Shown piece by piece: positions 1 through 6,287 of a stretch of 19,262 nt of DNA; the stretch's first letter is position 1, and every line of letters begins with the position of its first letter. Location of the stretch: positions 1 to 19,262 of the forward strand of contig JACQOY010000138.1 in NCBI GenBank assembly GCA_016207765.1, written 5' to 3'. The notes under the pieces are model-generated. The model worked only from the letters and a program-made list of their open reading frames with translations, had not been told where the DNA came from and did no database searches. The DNA is from Deltaproteobacteria bacterium (lineage in GTDB: Bacteria; UBA10199; SBBF01). Position numbers and translations under genes: made by a program.

Positions 1-2
1 CC

Positions 3-791
3 ATCTGGCGCTGGTTCGAGACGCACGCCTGGCCCATCACTTATAAAAAGTATGCCGCCGCACAGGTTGTTTTTCTAAAGAGTCAGGGGGTTTCGCAGGC
101 GGTTTCCCTCCATTATCCCCACAAGGAAGGAATGGCCGGGGCGCTCAACCAATTTGCCTTTGAGTTGGGTGACAAATATCCCGGTTTCATCATCCCATTT
201 GGAAGCGTTCATCCGGATGATGCGGATGCCGAGGCGATTTTAAGAGATTGTTTTACAAAATTCGCCTTCAAAGGGATCAAGATCCATTGTCATGTGCAAC
301 ATGTGGCGCCGGATGACCGGCGAATGGAACCGATCTATAAGGTGTGTGATGAAAATCGGAAGATTGTCCTGATCCACTGTGGGAGCGGCCCTCATTTCAA
401 GGAACAACCGACGAGGGGTTACGGATACGATGTAACGGTGGTGAGCGGCGTGCGGCGGTTTGAGAAGATTGTCGGGAAATATCCGGAAATCACTTTTGTT
501 GTTCCCCATCTGGGGTACGAGGAGGTGGAGCCGTTCATCCACCTTCTGGGTGATTATCCGAATTTATACTTGGACACCACGATGGCCCTGTCGCGGTTTC
601 TTCCGGTCGAGGTGAAGCCTTCACGGCTCGCCGAAAATTCCGACCGGCTTTTGTTCGGCACCGATTTTCCCAACATCCCCTATGAATGGAAGAGGGAAAA
701 GGAGAATTTGCTGGCGATGGGTTTGGGGAAAGAGATTGAAGAAAAGATATTTTACCGGAATGCGGCGCGGTTGTTGGATATTGAAGAATGA
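3..791 (+). CDS. Amidohydrolase-2 family metal-dependent hydrolase, 5' partial
   Basis: The frame is open from base 3 with no stop, so the start lies outside the window; the ATG at 132 is internal and should not be taken as the start. The visible 262 residues are the C-terminal part of a TIM-barrel metal-dependent hydrolase or decarboxylase of the amidohydrolase-2 family (COG2159 type). Counting from the internal ATG, the landmarks are GIKIH (48-52), the strand-end histidine in VLIHCG (H82), PHLG with H126, and GTDFP with D178, which is the usual place of the metal or catalytic aspartate. The N-terminal HxH metal motif expected in the family would lie upstream. The end, NAARLLDIEE, is a normal family terminus. 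The substrate cannot be told. A palindromic repeat begins 9 bases after the stop. Confidence 0.85.
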   Translation: MWRWFETHAWPITYKKYAAAQVVFLKSQGVSQAVSLHYPHKEGMAGALNQFAFELGDKYPGFIIPFGSVHPDDADAEAILRDCFTKFAFKGIKIHCHVQHVAPDDRRMEPIYKVCDENRKIVLIHCGSGPHFKEQPTRGYGYDVTVVSGVRRFEKIVGKYPEITFVVPHLGYEEVEPFIHLLGDYPNLYLDTTMALSRFLPVEVKPSRLAENSDRLLFGTDFPNIPYEWKREKENLLAMGLGKEIEEKIFYRNAARLLDIEE

Positions 792-800
792 TCACTGATC

Positions 801-923
801 GCAAACAAAGAGGGTCCTTTTGTCTTCGCAATTTTCGTAAGCCGCTCCCTGCCGGGTTGTCTCGCCGGCGGATGGGACCGGCGGGAACGAAAATTGCTTC
901 GCAAAAGGACCCTCTTTGTTTGC
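801..923 (+). repeat. MITE-like palindromic element, copy 1
   Basis: The left arm (801-838) and right arm (887-923) are inverted copies: the outer 22 bases are a perfect inverted match (GCAAACAAAGAGGGTCCTTT and onward), then a short mismatched stretch, then GCAATTTTCGT in both arms. The core holds GTCTCGCCGGCGGATGGGAC. The same core and arms recur at 14094-14217 (same orientation) and 16743-16859 (opposite orientation). The element fills the whole spacer between the amidohydrolase and the ThiE-like gene. It encodes no transposase; a non-autonomous mobile element is the best reading. Confidence 0.9.
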
Positions 924-932
924 GGCGATAAT

Positions 933-1676
933 ATGACATCACGGCAAAAAGCCCGAAAGATTATCCGCGGGCTTTACCCGATTGTCGACGTTTCTTATAC
1001 GCCGGATTACCCCGCCTTTAAACTGGCCGGGGAGATTCTGTCGTCCGGCGTCGGTCTGCTTCAACTGCGCCAGAAGAATATCGAACCGGAGGCGTTTTTA
1101 AAAACGGCGCAGGAAATTTCTTACCTCAAGGTTCACAATCCCTTTTGCCTCATTATCAACCACTTTGTCGGTGTGGCGAAGCAACTGGGGGCGGATGGCG
1201 TCCACCTGGGTTGGACTTCTGTTTCAATCGGTGAGGCACGGAATATCATGGGGGCGGGGGCGATTATCGGCGCGTCCGTTCACTCTATCAAAGAAGGGGT
1301 CCAAAAAGAAAAAGAGGGGGCCGATTATCTCACCTTTGGGTCTATTTATAGGGGGCTCGCGTCGCCCCCCCACCCCGCGTTGCGGGGATGGAGCCTCCCC
1401 CCTCAACGCCCTACGGGCTTTACTGATCTTCCAGCGAAACCCATCCAGGGGGTGGAGAAATTGCGGGAGATGGTCGAAGCGGTGAAAATTCCTGTCGTGG
1501 CCATTGGAGGAATCACTCCGGATCGTGTGAATGAAATAAAAGGGGCCGGAGCGGCGGCCTTTTCGGTTATTTCCGCCGTCAGCCGACAGGTAGACCCCGC
1601 GCAGGCGGCGGCGGAACTGGTCTCACTTTCTTGTGTACTATTTGGCCGGTCCTTGCTATCAAACCGGTTAACGTGA
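933..1676 (+). CDS. ThiE/TenI-family protein with an insertion in the phosphate-binding loop
   Basis: The TIM-barrel family is clear from GLYPIVD (13-19), QLRQK (45-49), INHFVGVAKQLGADGVHLG (75-93), GASVHS (113-118), FGSIY (135-139) and VVAIGGITPDRV (188-199). ATG 933 is preferred over the upstream start at 894, because that start lies inside the repeat arm. Thiamine-phosphate synthases normally have an Asp after the IN motif and another after VHLGQ, which bind magnesium. Here these positions read H76 and WTSV, and the TxTK loop after FGxIY is replaced by an insertion at about residues 140-168. SVHS resembles TenI, the thiazole tautomerase. It may be a TenI-like enzyme, a divergent ThiE, or a damaged gene. 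The length of 247 residues exceeds the usual ~210. The stop overlaps the next start as GTGA. Confidence 0.75.
   Translation: MTSRQKARKIIRGLYPIVDVSYTPDYPAFKLAGEILSSGVGLLQLRQKNIEPEAFLKTAQEISYLKVHNPFCLIINHFVGVAKQLGADGVHLGWTSVSIGEARNIMGAGAIIGASVHSIKEGVQKEKEGADYLTFGSIYRGLASPPHPALRGWSLPPQRPTGFTDLPAKPIQGVEKLREMVEAVKIPVVAIGGITPDRVNEIKGAGAAAFSVISAVSRQVDPAQAAAELVSLSCVLFGRSLLSNRLT
1351..1437 (+). repeat. In-frame palindrome-rich insertion in the ThiE/TenI gene
   Basis: A low-complexity, C/G-rich block interrupts the family alignment between FGSIY and KPIQGVEKLRE. It contains two small hairpins, CCCCGC/GCGGGG (1373-1387) and GCCC/GGGC (1408-1418), and it translates to an Arg/Pro/Gly-rich peptide with ASPPHPALRGWSLPPQ. 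It adds about 29 codons without breaking the frame. The exact borders are inferred from where family similarity stops and resumes. Confidence 0.7.
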
Positions 1677-3283
1677 ATCCTGTCAACCCTCTCGCCTCTC
1701 GCTTGTCCCGCAAATCTCTCAAAGTCGGCATTATCGATCTGGTGGCCCGCCAGCCGACGAAGTCTGTTTATGCCCGGATTGCCAATCCCAATTACACCTC
1801 GCTCATGCCCCAGATGGTGGCGGTCTGGGCCGAAGAGTTGGGGCACCAGGTCCATTATCTGACCTATACCGGTTTTGAGGATCTCTACCACGATCTTCCC
1901 GACGACGTTGACGTCCTTTTTATCAGCACCTTCACGCAAAATGCCTATACCGCCTACAGCATCTCCAATCTCTTCCGGCAAAAAAATGTGGTGACGGTTT
2001 TGGGAGGGCCCCATGCCCGGGCCTACCGCGAGGATGCGCGGCAGTATTTTGATTATGTTCTGGGCTTGACCGACAAGGAACTCATCCGGACTCTTTTGGA
2101 TGATTGCTCGTCGCAGAAAGAAGGGGTTTTGTTAACCGCTCAAAATCAGCCTAAATTCCTGCCGGGTGTTGAGCAGAGGTGGAAATTTATCCAGCACAAT
2201 CTCAAAAAGACCCGTTTTGTCCATGTGGTGCCGATGATTGGCAGTCTGGGGTGCCCCTACCAGTGCAGTTTTTGCATCGATTCGCAAATTGCCTATCAAC
2301 CCCTCCCTTATGACCAGATTCGGGAAGACCTTGCCTTTCTTCAGAAACAGCCGAAACCGCCGATTGTCGGCTGGTACGATCCCAACTTCGGCGTCCGGTT
2401 CAACGATTACCTGAATATCATCGAGTCGGCGGTGCCGCCCGGTCGGATGGCTTTCTGCGCGGAGAGCAGTTTGTCCCTTTTAAACGAGGAAAATCTCAAG
2501 CGGCTGAAGAAAAACAATTTTATGGTGATGCTCCCCGGCATTGAATCGTGGTTTGATTTCAACACCAAATCCAAACAGCACAGCCATTTTGGACTCGACA
2601 AGGTAAAACTTGTCGCCGAACAGGTGAACATGATTTTGCGCCACATTCCTTATGTTCAAACCAATTTTATTTTTGGTCTCGATTGCGATTCCGGTCCGGC
2701 GCCGTTCGAGTTGACCAAAAAATTTGTCGATTTGTGCCCCGGGGCCTATCCCAACTATGCCTTCATCACCGCTTTTGGCAATTCGGCCCCTTTAAATACC
2801 CAATATCAGACGGAAGGGCGCATTATTGATATCCCCTTTCCTTTTTTGGACGGAAATTCGGGCCTGAATGTTCGCCTCAAGAATTATTCCTTTGTTGAAT
2901 TTTACGATCACATGATCGACCTCGTCAAATATTCCTTCACGCCGGCAAAGATTTGGAGGCGATTCAAGGTAAACAAGCATCCTCTGCCGCGCTGGATGAA
3001 CCTTCTTCGCGCCAGTTTTTCCGGCAAAGGGCTTAAAGGGAACTATTCGGTCATTCGGTCGCTTTTGGCGGGTGATCGTGAGTTTCAGGCCTTTTATTCG
3101 GGGGAGAGCCACCGGCTTCCAAAGTTTTACCAGGAAAAAATCCAGCAAAACCTCGGACCCTTTTATCCTCATCTACCCCGGAAAATTCTCCATTATTTAG
3201 AACAGGGGGAACCGGCCCCCAATCCCCGGATCTCCAATGCCCTCCCTCTCTACACCGCCATCCCGCAGGGGACGACGGCTTGA
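1673..3283 (+). CDS. B12-binding-type radical SAM protein
   Basis: The GTG at 1673 overlaps the preceding stop as GTGA, which suggests translational coupling; the TTG at 1631 would overlap the upstream gene by 46 bases. The protein has 536 residues. The N-terminal Rossmann-like part (VGIIDLV, then VDVLFIST and VVTVLGGPHAR) matches the cobalamin-binding-domain layout seen in B12-dependent radical SAM enzymes, but no DxHxxG motif is visible, so bound cobalamin is uncertain. The radical SAM cluster motif GCPYQCSFC gives C194, C198 and C201, a CX3CX2C spacing. YDPNFG, ENLKRL and PGIESW follow as later barrel elements. The family is common in environmental bacteria and has no assigned substrate that I can name. 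The stop overlaps a possible TTG start for the next gene at 3280. Confidence 0.8.
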   Translation: MNPVNPLASRLSRKSLKVGIIDLVARQPTKSVYARIANPNYTSLMPQMVAVWAEELGHQVHYLTYTGFEDLYHDLPDDVDVLFISTFTQNAYTAYSISNLFRQKNVVTVLGGPHARAYREDARQYFDYVLGLTDKELIRTLLDDCSSQKEGVLLTAQNQPKFLPGVEQRWKFIQHNLKKTRFVHVVPMIGSLGCPYQCSFCIDSQIAYQPLPYDQIREDLAFLQKQPKPPIVGWYDPNFGVRFNDYLNIIESAVPPGRMAFCAESSLSLLNEENLKRLKKNNFMVMLPGIESWFDFNTKSKQHSHFGLDKVKLVAEQVNMILRHIPYVQTNFIFGLDCDSGPAPFELTKKFVDLCPGAYPNYAFITAFGNSAPLNTQYQTEGRIIDIPFPFLDGNSGLNVRLKNYSFVEFYDHMIDLVKYSFTPAKIWRRFKVNKHPLPRWMNLLRASFSGKGLKGNYSVIRSLLAGDREFQAFYSGESHRLPKFYQEKIQQNLGPFYPHLPRKILHYLEQGEPAPNPRISNALPLYTAIPQGTTA

Positions 3284-3321
3284 CAACCAATCCCCATCGT
3301 GTTACGTTGTCTTACAGCCTA

Positions 3322-3540
3322 ATGGAACCCACGCTCACAATAAGAATGCCTGCCCGTTTGCGGAAGGATCTTCAGCAAATCAGCAAAAAGGAACAGCTCC
3401 CGGTCAGCGATATTGTGCGCAAGTCGATTGCCGGATACATATTCGTCTATAAATTCCGGCGACTCCGCGGCAAGGTTCTCCCCTATGCGGAGGCCAAGGG
3501 GTGGCTCACCGATGAAGATGTCTTTCGCGCCCTGAAATGA
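3322..3540 (+). CDS. Ribbon-helix-helix (CopG-like) antitoxin
   Basis: 72 residues from ATG 3322. LTIRMPARLRKDLQQISKKE is the strand-helix of an Arc/CopG ribbon-helix-helix DNA-binding fold, and SDIVRKSIAGYI is the second helix. The C-terminal tail, FRRLRGKVLPYAEAKGWLTD followed by EDVF, is typical of antitoxins that pair with PIN toxins. A TTG at 3280 would give 14 more residues, but these look unlike the family, so ATG is chosen. The gene ends in an ATGA overlap with the PIN gene, the usual antitoxin-first arrangement. The protein is expected to repress its own operon and neutralise the PIN RNase. Confidence 0.85.
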   Translation: MEPTLTIRMPARLRKDLQQISKKEQLPVSDIVRKSIAGYIFVYKFRRLRGKVLPYAEAKGWLTDEDVFRALK

Positions 3541-3953
3541 AAATCCTCCTCGATTCGAACGTCCTGATTGCCGCCTTTGCCACGCGCGGCCTATGCCATA
3601 CCCTCTTTGAACAATCTATTTACCGCCACGAGGTCATATCAAGCCGGGAAATTCCGGCGGAGGTTGCCAAAAATCTTAAAAAGAAACTCAAACTCCCGCA
3701 AAACCTTGTTGAAGAAACCGTTTCTTATATTGAAGAATCGGCAACGCTGATTGTTCCTCAACCGCTCAACCAAAAACCGTGTCGCGATCCGAACGATGTC
3801 CATGTGCCAAACCTCGCTCTCACCGCGGGATGTGATTATCTTGTGACCGGGGACGATGACTTGCTGACGCTCAAGAAGATTGAAGATATCCCGATTGTCT
3901 CCCCGCGTACTTTCTGGCCCATTTTGCGGTCATCCGTGACGATTGATAAATAG
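3537..3953 (+). CDS. PIN-domain ribonuclease toxin
   Basis: 138 residues matching the putative toxin component PIN family. The acidic active-site set is visible: D6 in LLDSNVLIAAF, E42 in IPAEVAKNL, D84 and D87 in CRDPNDVHV, and the D106 cluster in VTGDDDLL. The KLKLP segment after E42 fits the family. The start codon overlaps the antitoxin stop as ATGA, so production is coupled to the antitoxin. All catalytic acids appear intact, so the module is likely functional. The toxin would cleave RNA when free of antitoxin; the target RNA is unknown. Confidence 0.88.
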   Translation: MKILLDSNVLIAAFATRGLCHTLFEQSIYRHEVISSREIPAEVAKNLKKKLKLPQNLVEETVSYIEESATLIVPQPLNQKPCRDPNDVHVPNLALTAGCDYLVTGDDDLLTLKKIEDIPIVSPRTFWPILRSSVTIDK

Positions 3954-3964
3954 AACTGGATCAA

Positions 3965-4081
3965 TTGGACCTGATTGCCGGAAGGCTTGAAGAAATAGCC
4001 GCCCAATTGTCTGCCGGTTCTGCCGAAAAGGCCTGGTGTGATGCGTGGCTGGCCCGCTATCAAAAAATGAGAAGTTCGTAA
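3965..4081 (+). pseudogene. Possible 38-residue gene remnant or small ORF
   Basis: An open frame beginning at a TTG encodes a helix-rich peptide with LIAGRLEEIAAQLSAG and AEKAWCDAWLARYQ, ending at TAA 4079-4081. It has no convincing ribosome binding site and lies between the 3' ends of two convergent toxin genes. The composition looks like protein, so it may be the tail of a lost gene, but I recognise no family. Confidence 0.3.
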
Positions 4082-4085
4082 ATTG

Positions 4086-4379
4086 TTACGCCTTCCCCAT
4101 ATGAAGTCGGCGGTAGGTCTCAATGTAAATGCTTTTCCTCGGGCCGATAGTCACGATCTCAATGTGTTTGCCTTCCTCATAGCGATAAACAATCCTGAAA
4201 CGGCTGACCCGGAAGCTTCTTAAACCCTCAAACTCGTCTTTCAGCGGTTTTCCTGCGAGCGGGTCTTCCACAATCATGTCCAACGAATCCCGGATTTTTT
4301 TCTTGATGGCGGGATGGAGTTTCCGGACAAGTTGAACAAGATCGTGAGGGACCTTAAGGCGGTGCTTGACGGAACTCAT
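4086..4379 (-). CDS. RelE/ParE-family toxin
   Basis: 97 residues. The segments VPHDLVQLVRKLHPAIKKKI, DPLAGKPLKDEFEGLRSFRV, then RFRIVYRYEEGKHIEIVTIG and PRKSIY form the RelE/ParE superfamily core: two N-terminal helices followed by a sheet. RelE members cleave mRNA in the ribosome, while ParE members poison gyrase; the R53/R58/R61 set, Y65 and the terminal KSIYIETYRR slightly favour a RelE-like RNase, but this is not decided. The gene starts 5 bases after the antitoxin stop with no ribosome binding site of its own, so it is probably translated by coupling. Confidence 0.85.
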   Translation of the reverse strand: MSSVKHRLKVPHDLVQLVRKLHPAIKKKIRDSLDMIVEDPLAGKPLKDEFEGLRSFRVSRFRIVYRYEEGKHIEIVTIGPRKSIYIETYRRLHMGKA

Positions 4380-4384
4380 GCGGG

Positions 4385-4645
4385 TTAATCAAAAAGCTCA
4401 TCCAGGGTGTAGAGTTTGGCTTTCTTTTTTTTGAGGGCCGCAAGACCTGCTTTGATTTCACGAACCAGATCGGGATCGGATCGGATGGCGATCGTCTCCC
4501 GCCAGCTTTCGAATTCGTCCGGGCTCACCAGAATGGCCGCCGGCCGGCCGTTTTTGGTAATCACCACCTCTTCCTCGGTTTTGCCGACAGAGTCGATGAG
4601 ACCGCTCAACTTCATTTTGGCTTCGGAGAGGGACAATGTTTTCAT
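4385..4645 (-). CDS. Phd/YefM-family antitoxin
   Basis: 86 residues. The N-terminal MKTLSLSEAKMKLSGLIDSV and VVITKNGRPAAILVSPDEFE are the DNA-binding Phd/YefM fold. The C-terminal part (DLVREIKAGLAAL, then KAKLYTLDELF) is the flexible toxin-wrapping arm. A ribosome binding site AAAGG lies 8 bases before the ATG. A near-palindromic operator and a promoter-like pair lie just upstream. The antitoxin precedes the RelE gene on the same strand, forming a standard two-gene module. Confidence 0.88.
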   Translation of the reverse strand: MKTLSLSEAKMKLSGLIDSVGKTEEEVVITKNGRPAAILVSPDEFESWRETIAIRSDPDLVREIKAGLAALKKKKAKLYTLDELFD

Positions 4646-4655
4646 AAAAGGACCT

Positions 4656-4677
4656 TTATTCTAGTTGACCAGAATAA
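4656..4677 (-). promoter_or_regulatory. Likely autoregulatory operator of the Phd/RelE module
   Basis: A 22-bp near-palindrome of form TTATTCTxGTxxACxAGAATAA, with 18 of 22 positions symmetric, lies 11-32 bases upstream of the antitoxin start. Phd/YefM proteins bind such palindromes at their own promoters. Its place between the inferred -10 and the ribosome binding site fits repression. Function is inferred. Confidence 0.6.
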
Positions 4678-4682
4678 TAGTC

Positions 4683-4711
4683 ATTTTACAGGGGATCGTT
4701 GTTTAAAGCAA
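4683..4711 (-). promoter_or_regulatory. Candidate sigma70 promoter for the Phd/RelE module
   Basis: Read on the minus strand, TTGCTT (4711-4706) and TAAAAT (4688-4683) are separated by 17 bases. The -10 matches 5 of 6 consensus bases and the -35 only 3 of 6. The spacing and the adjoining operator raise the likelihood. Confidence 0.4.
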
Positions 4712-4720
4712 GAGGCTTTT

Positions 4721-6199
4721 TTACGCTTTCCCCACCACTTCCCCCCATTTCTTTTTCAAATCCTCGCGCTGTTTTTGCTTAAAGGCCGGCGTGAAGGTTT
4801 TGTCTTCCTTCCAGGCATTCCGGATTTCTTCCTGATCCTTCCAGATGCCGACGGCCAGCCCGGCCAGGAAAGCGGCGCCGAAGGCGGTGGTTTCAATCAT
4901 CTTCGGCCGGACGATATTGCATCCCAATATGTCCGCCTGAAACTGCATCATCAAATTATTCGCGCAGGCGCCGCCGTCCACCTTGAGCAGTTTGCACTTT
5001 CTGCCGGAGTCTTTCTCCATCGAGTCGAGAATTTCCTGTTGCTGAAACGCAATCCCCTCCAAAGTGGCACGGGCGATGTGGCCGCGATTCGTTCCTCGCG
5101 TAATGCCGCAAATCACCCCTCTTGCATGCGGGTTCCAGTGAGGCGCCCCAAGGCCGACCAGCGCCGGGACAAAATAAACGCCGCCGTTGTCCGGCACACT
5201 TTGCGCCAGCCCTTCAATTTCGGAGGAGGAGCGGATCATCTTCAATCCATCGCGCAACCACTGGACGGCCGCGCCGGCGATAAACGACGACCCTTCCAGC
5301 GCGTAGGAAACCTTGTGATTCACCTGCCAGGCCACCGTTGTCACCAGGCCGCGTCGCGATAAAACCGGTTTGGGTCCGATATTCATCAGCAAAAACGATC
5401 CGGTTCCGTAGGTGCATTTGGCCTCCCCCAAGTTGAAACAGGCCTGGCCGAACAGAGCCGCCTGCTGGTCGCCCGCCATTCCGGCGATTGGAATGCCGTC
5501 CGGAAGCCCGGGGACATTTCTGGTTTTTCCGTAGATGAAAGAAGAAGGACAGACCTCCGGTAGAATTTCCGGCGGGACATCCAATATTTTCAGAAGAGCG
5601 GGGTCCCATTTAAGGGTTTTCAGGTCAAGCAAAAGGGTGCGCGAGGCATTGGAGACATCCGTCACATGGTTGGCGCCGTTGGTTAATTTCCAGACCAGAA
5701 AAGTGTCGATGGTTCCAAAGGCGAGTTTTCCCTTTTCGGCTTTTTCCCTCGCTCCCGCTACATTGTCCAAAAGCCATTTGATCTTTGTTCCGGAAAAATA
5801 AGGGTCAAGCACTAGACCCGTTTTGGCGCGGACCAGTTTTTCCTTTCCGTTCTTTTTCAATTTTTCACACAACGGTGCTGTTCGGCGGTCTTGCCAGACA
5901 ATGGCGTTATGGATCGGCCTTGAATCGGCCCGGTTCCAGATAATCGTTGTTTCCCTCTGGTTGGTGATGCCGATTCCGGCGATCCGATCGGCAGAGACGC
6001 TCCCCATCTCCAACGCCTCACGGATGGTGCGTGTGGTGGCCTCCCAGATTTCATCCGGGTTGTGCTCCACCCACCCCGGCTGGGGGTAATGCTGGCGGAA
6101 TTCATTGTTCTTTTTCGCCAGTACTTCCAGTTCGTGATTCAGAATGAGAACCGTTGTTCCCGTTGTTCCCTGGTCGATGGAGAGGATTAAGTCTTGCAT
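4721..6199 (-). CDS. glpK: Glycerol kinase
   Basis: 492 residues from ATG 6199, a normal length; a TTG at 6214 would add five residues encoded by the neighbouring repeat. The product phosphorylates glycerol to sn-glycerol 3-phosphate with ATP in the cytoplasm. FGGY-kinase landmarks are ILSIDQGTTGTT (5-16), TNQRETTIIW (79-88) with the glycerol-contacting Arg-Glu, IVWQDRRT, FGTIDTFLVWKL, MAGDQQAALFGQ (241-252) with the catalytic Asp at 244, YGTGSFLLMN and GGACANNLMMQF. All look intact. No Shine-Dalgarno is seen because the repeat array occupies -7 onward. No glpF, glpD or glpR is nearby; the upstream co-directional gene is an esterase that could release glycerol from acylglycerols. Confidence 0.96.
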   Translation of the reverse strand: MQDLILSIDQGTTGTTVLILNHELEVLAKKNNEFRQHYPQPGWVEHNPDEIWEATTRTIREALEMGSVSADRIAGIGITNQRETTIIWNRADSRPIHNAIVWQDRRTAPLCEKLKKNGKEKLVRAKTGLVLDPYFSGTKIKWLLDNVAGAREKAEKGKLAFGTIDTFLVWKLTNGANHVTDVSNASRTLLLDLKTLKWDPALLKILDVPPEILPEVCPSSFIYGKTRNVPGLPDGIPIAGMAGDQQAALFGQACFNLGEAKCTYGTGSFLLMNIGPKPVLSRRGLVTTVAWQVNHKVSYALEGSSFIAGAAVQWLRDGLKMIRSSSEIEGLAQSVPDNGGVYFVPALVGLGAPHWNPHARGVICGITRGTNRGHIARATLEGIAFQQQEILDSMEKDSGRKCKLLKVDGGACANNLMMQFQADILGCNIVRPKMIETTAFGAAFLAGLAVGIWKDQEEIRNAWKEDKTFTPAFKQKQREDLKKKWGEVVGKA

Positions 6200-6205
6200 G
6201 TTAAA

Positions 6206-6285
6206 AAAGTTCAAAGTTCAAAGTTCAAAGTTGCAAGTTTTCAAACCTTGAACCTTGAACCTTGAACCTTGAACTTGTAACTTTG
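6206..6285. repeat. Inverted array of 7-bp repeats between the esterase gene and glpK
   Basis: Three tandem GTTCAAA units (6209-6229) face four tandem CCTTGAA units (6246-6273), with extra flanking complementarity (AAAGTT to AACTTTG). The two arms can form a long stem with G-T and A-C imperfections around a loop at about 6238-6245. It fills nearly all of the spacer between the esterase stop and the glpK start. Confidence 0.85.
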
Positions 6286-6287
6286 TG

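Noticed and set aside
132..791. ATG 132 as the true start of the amidohydrolase
   Set aside because: The frame is open from base 3 with family-like sequence before the ATG, so the gene is cut by the window edge.
535..942. Minus-strand 135-residue ORF covering the first repeat
   Set aside because: It runs through repeat copy 1 and antisense to the amidohydrolase, and has no ribosome binding site or family similarity.
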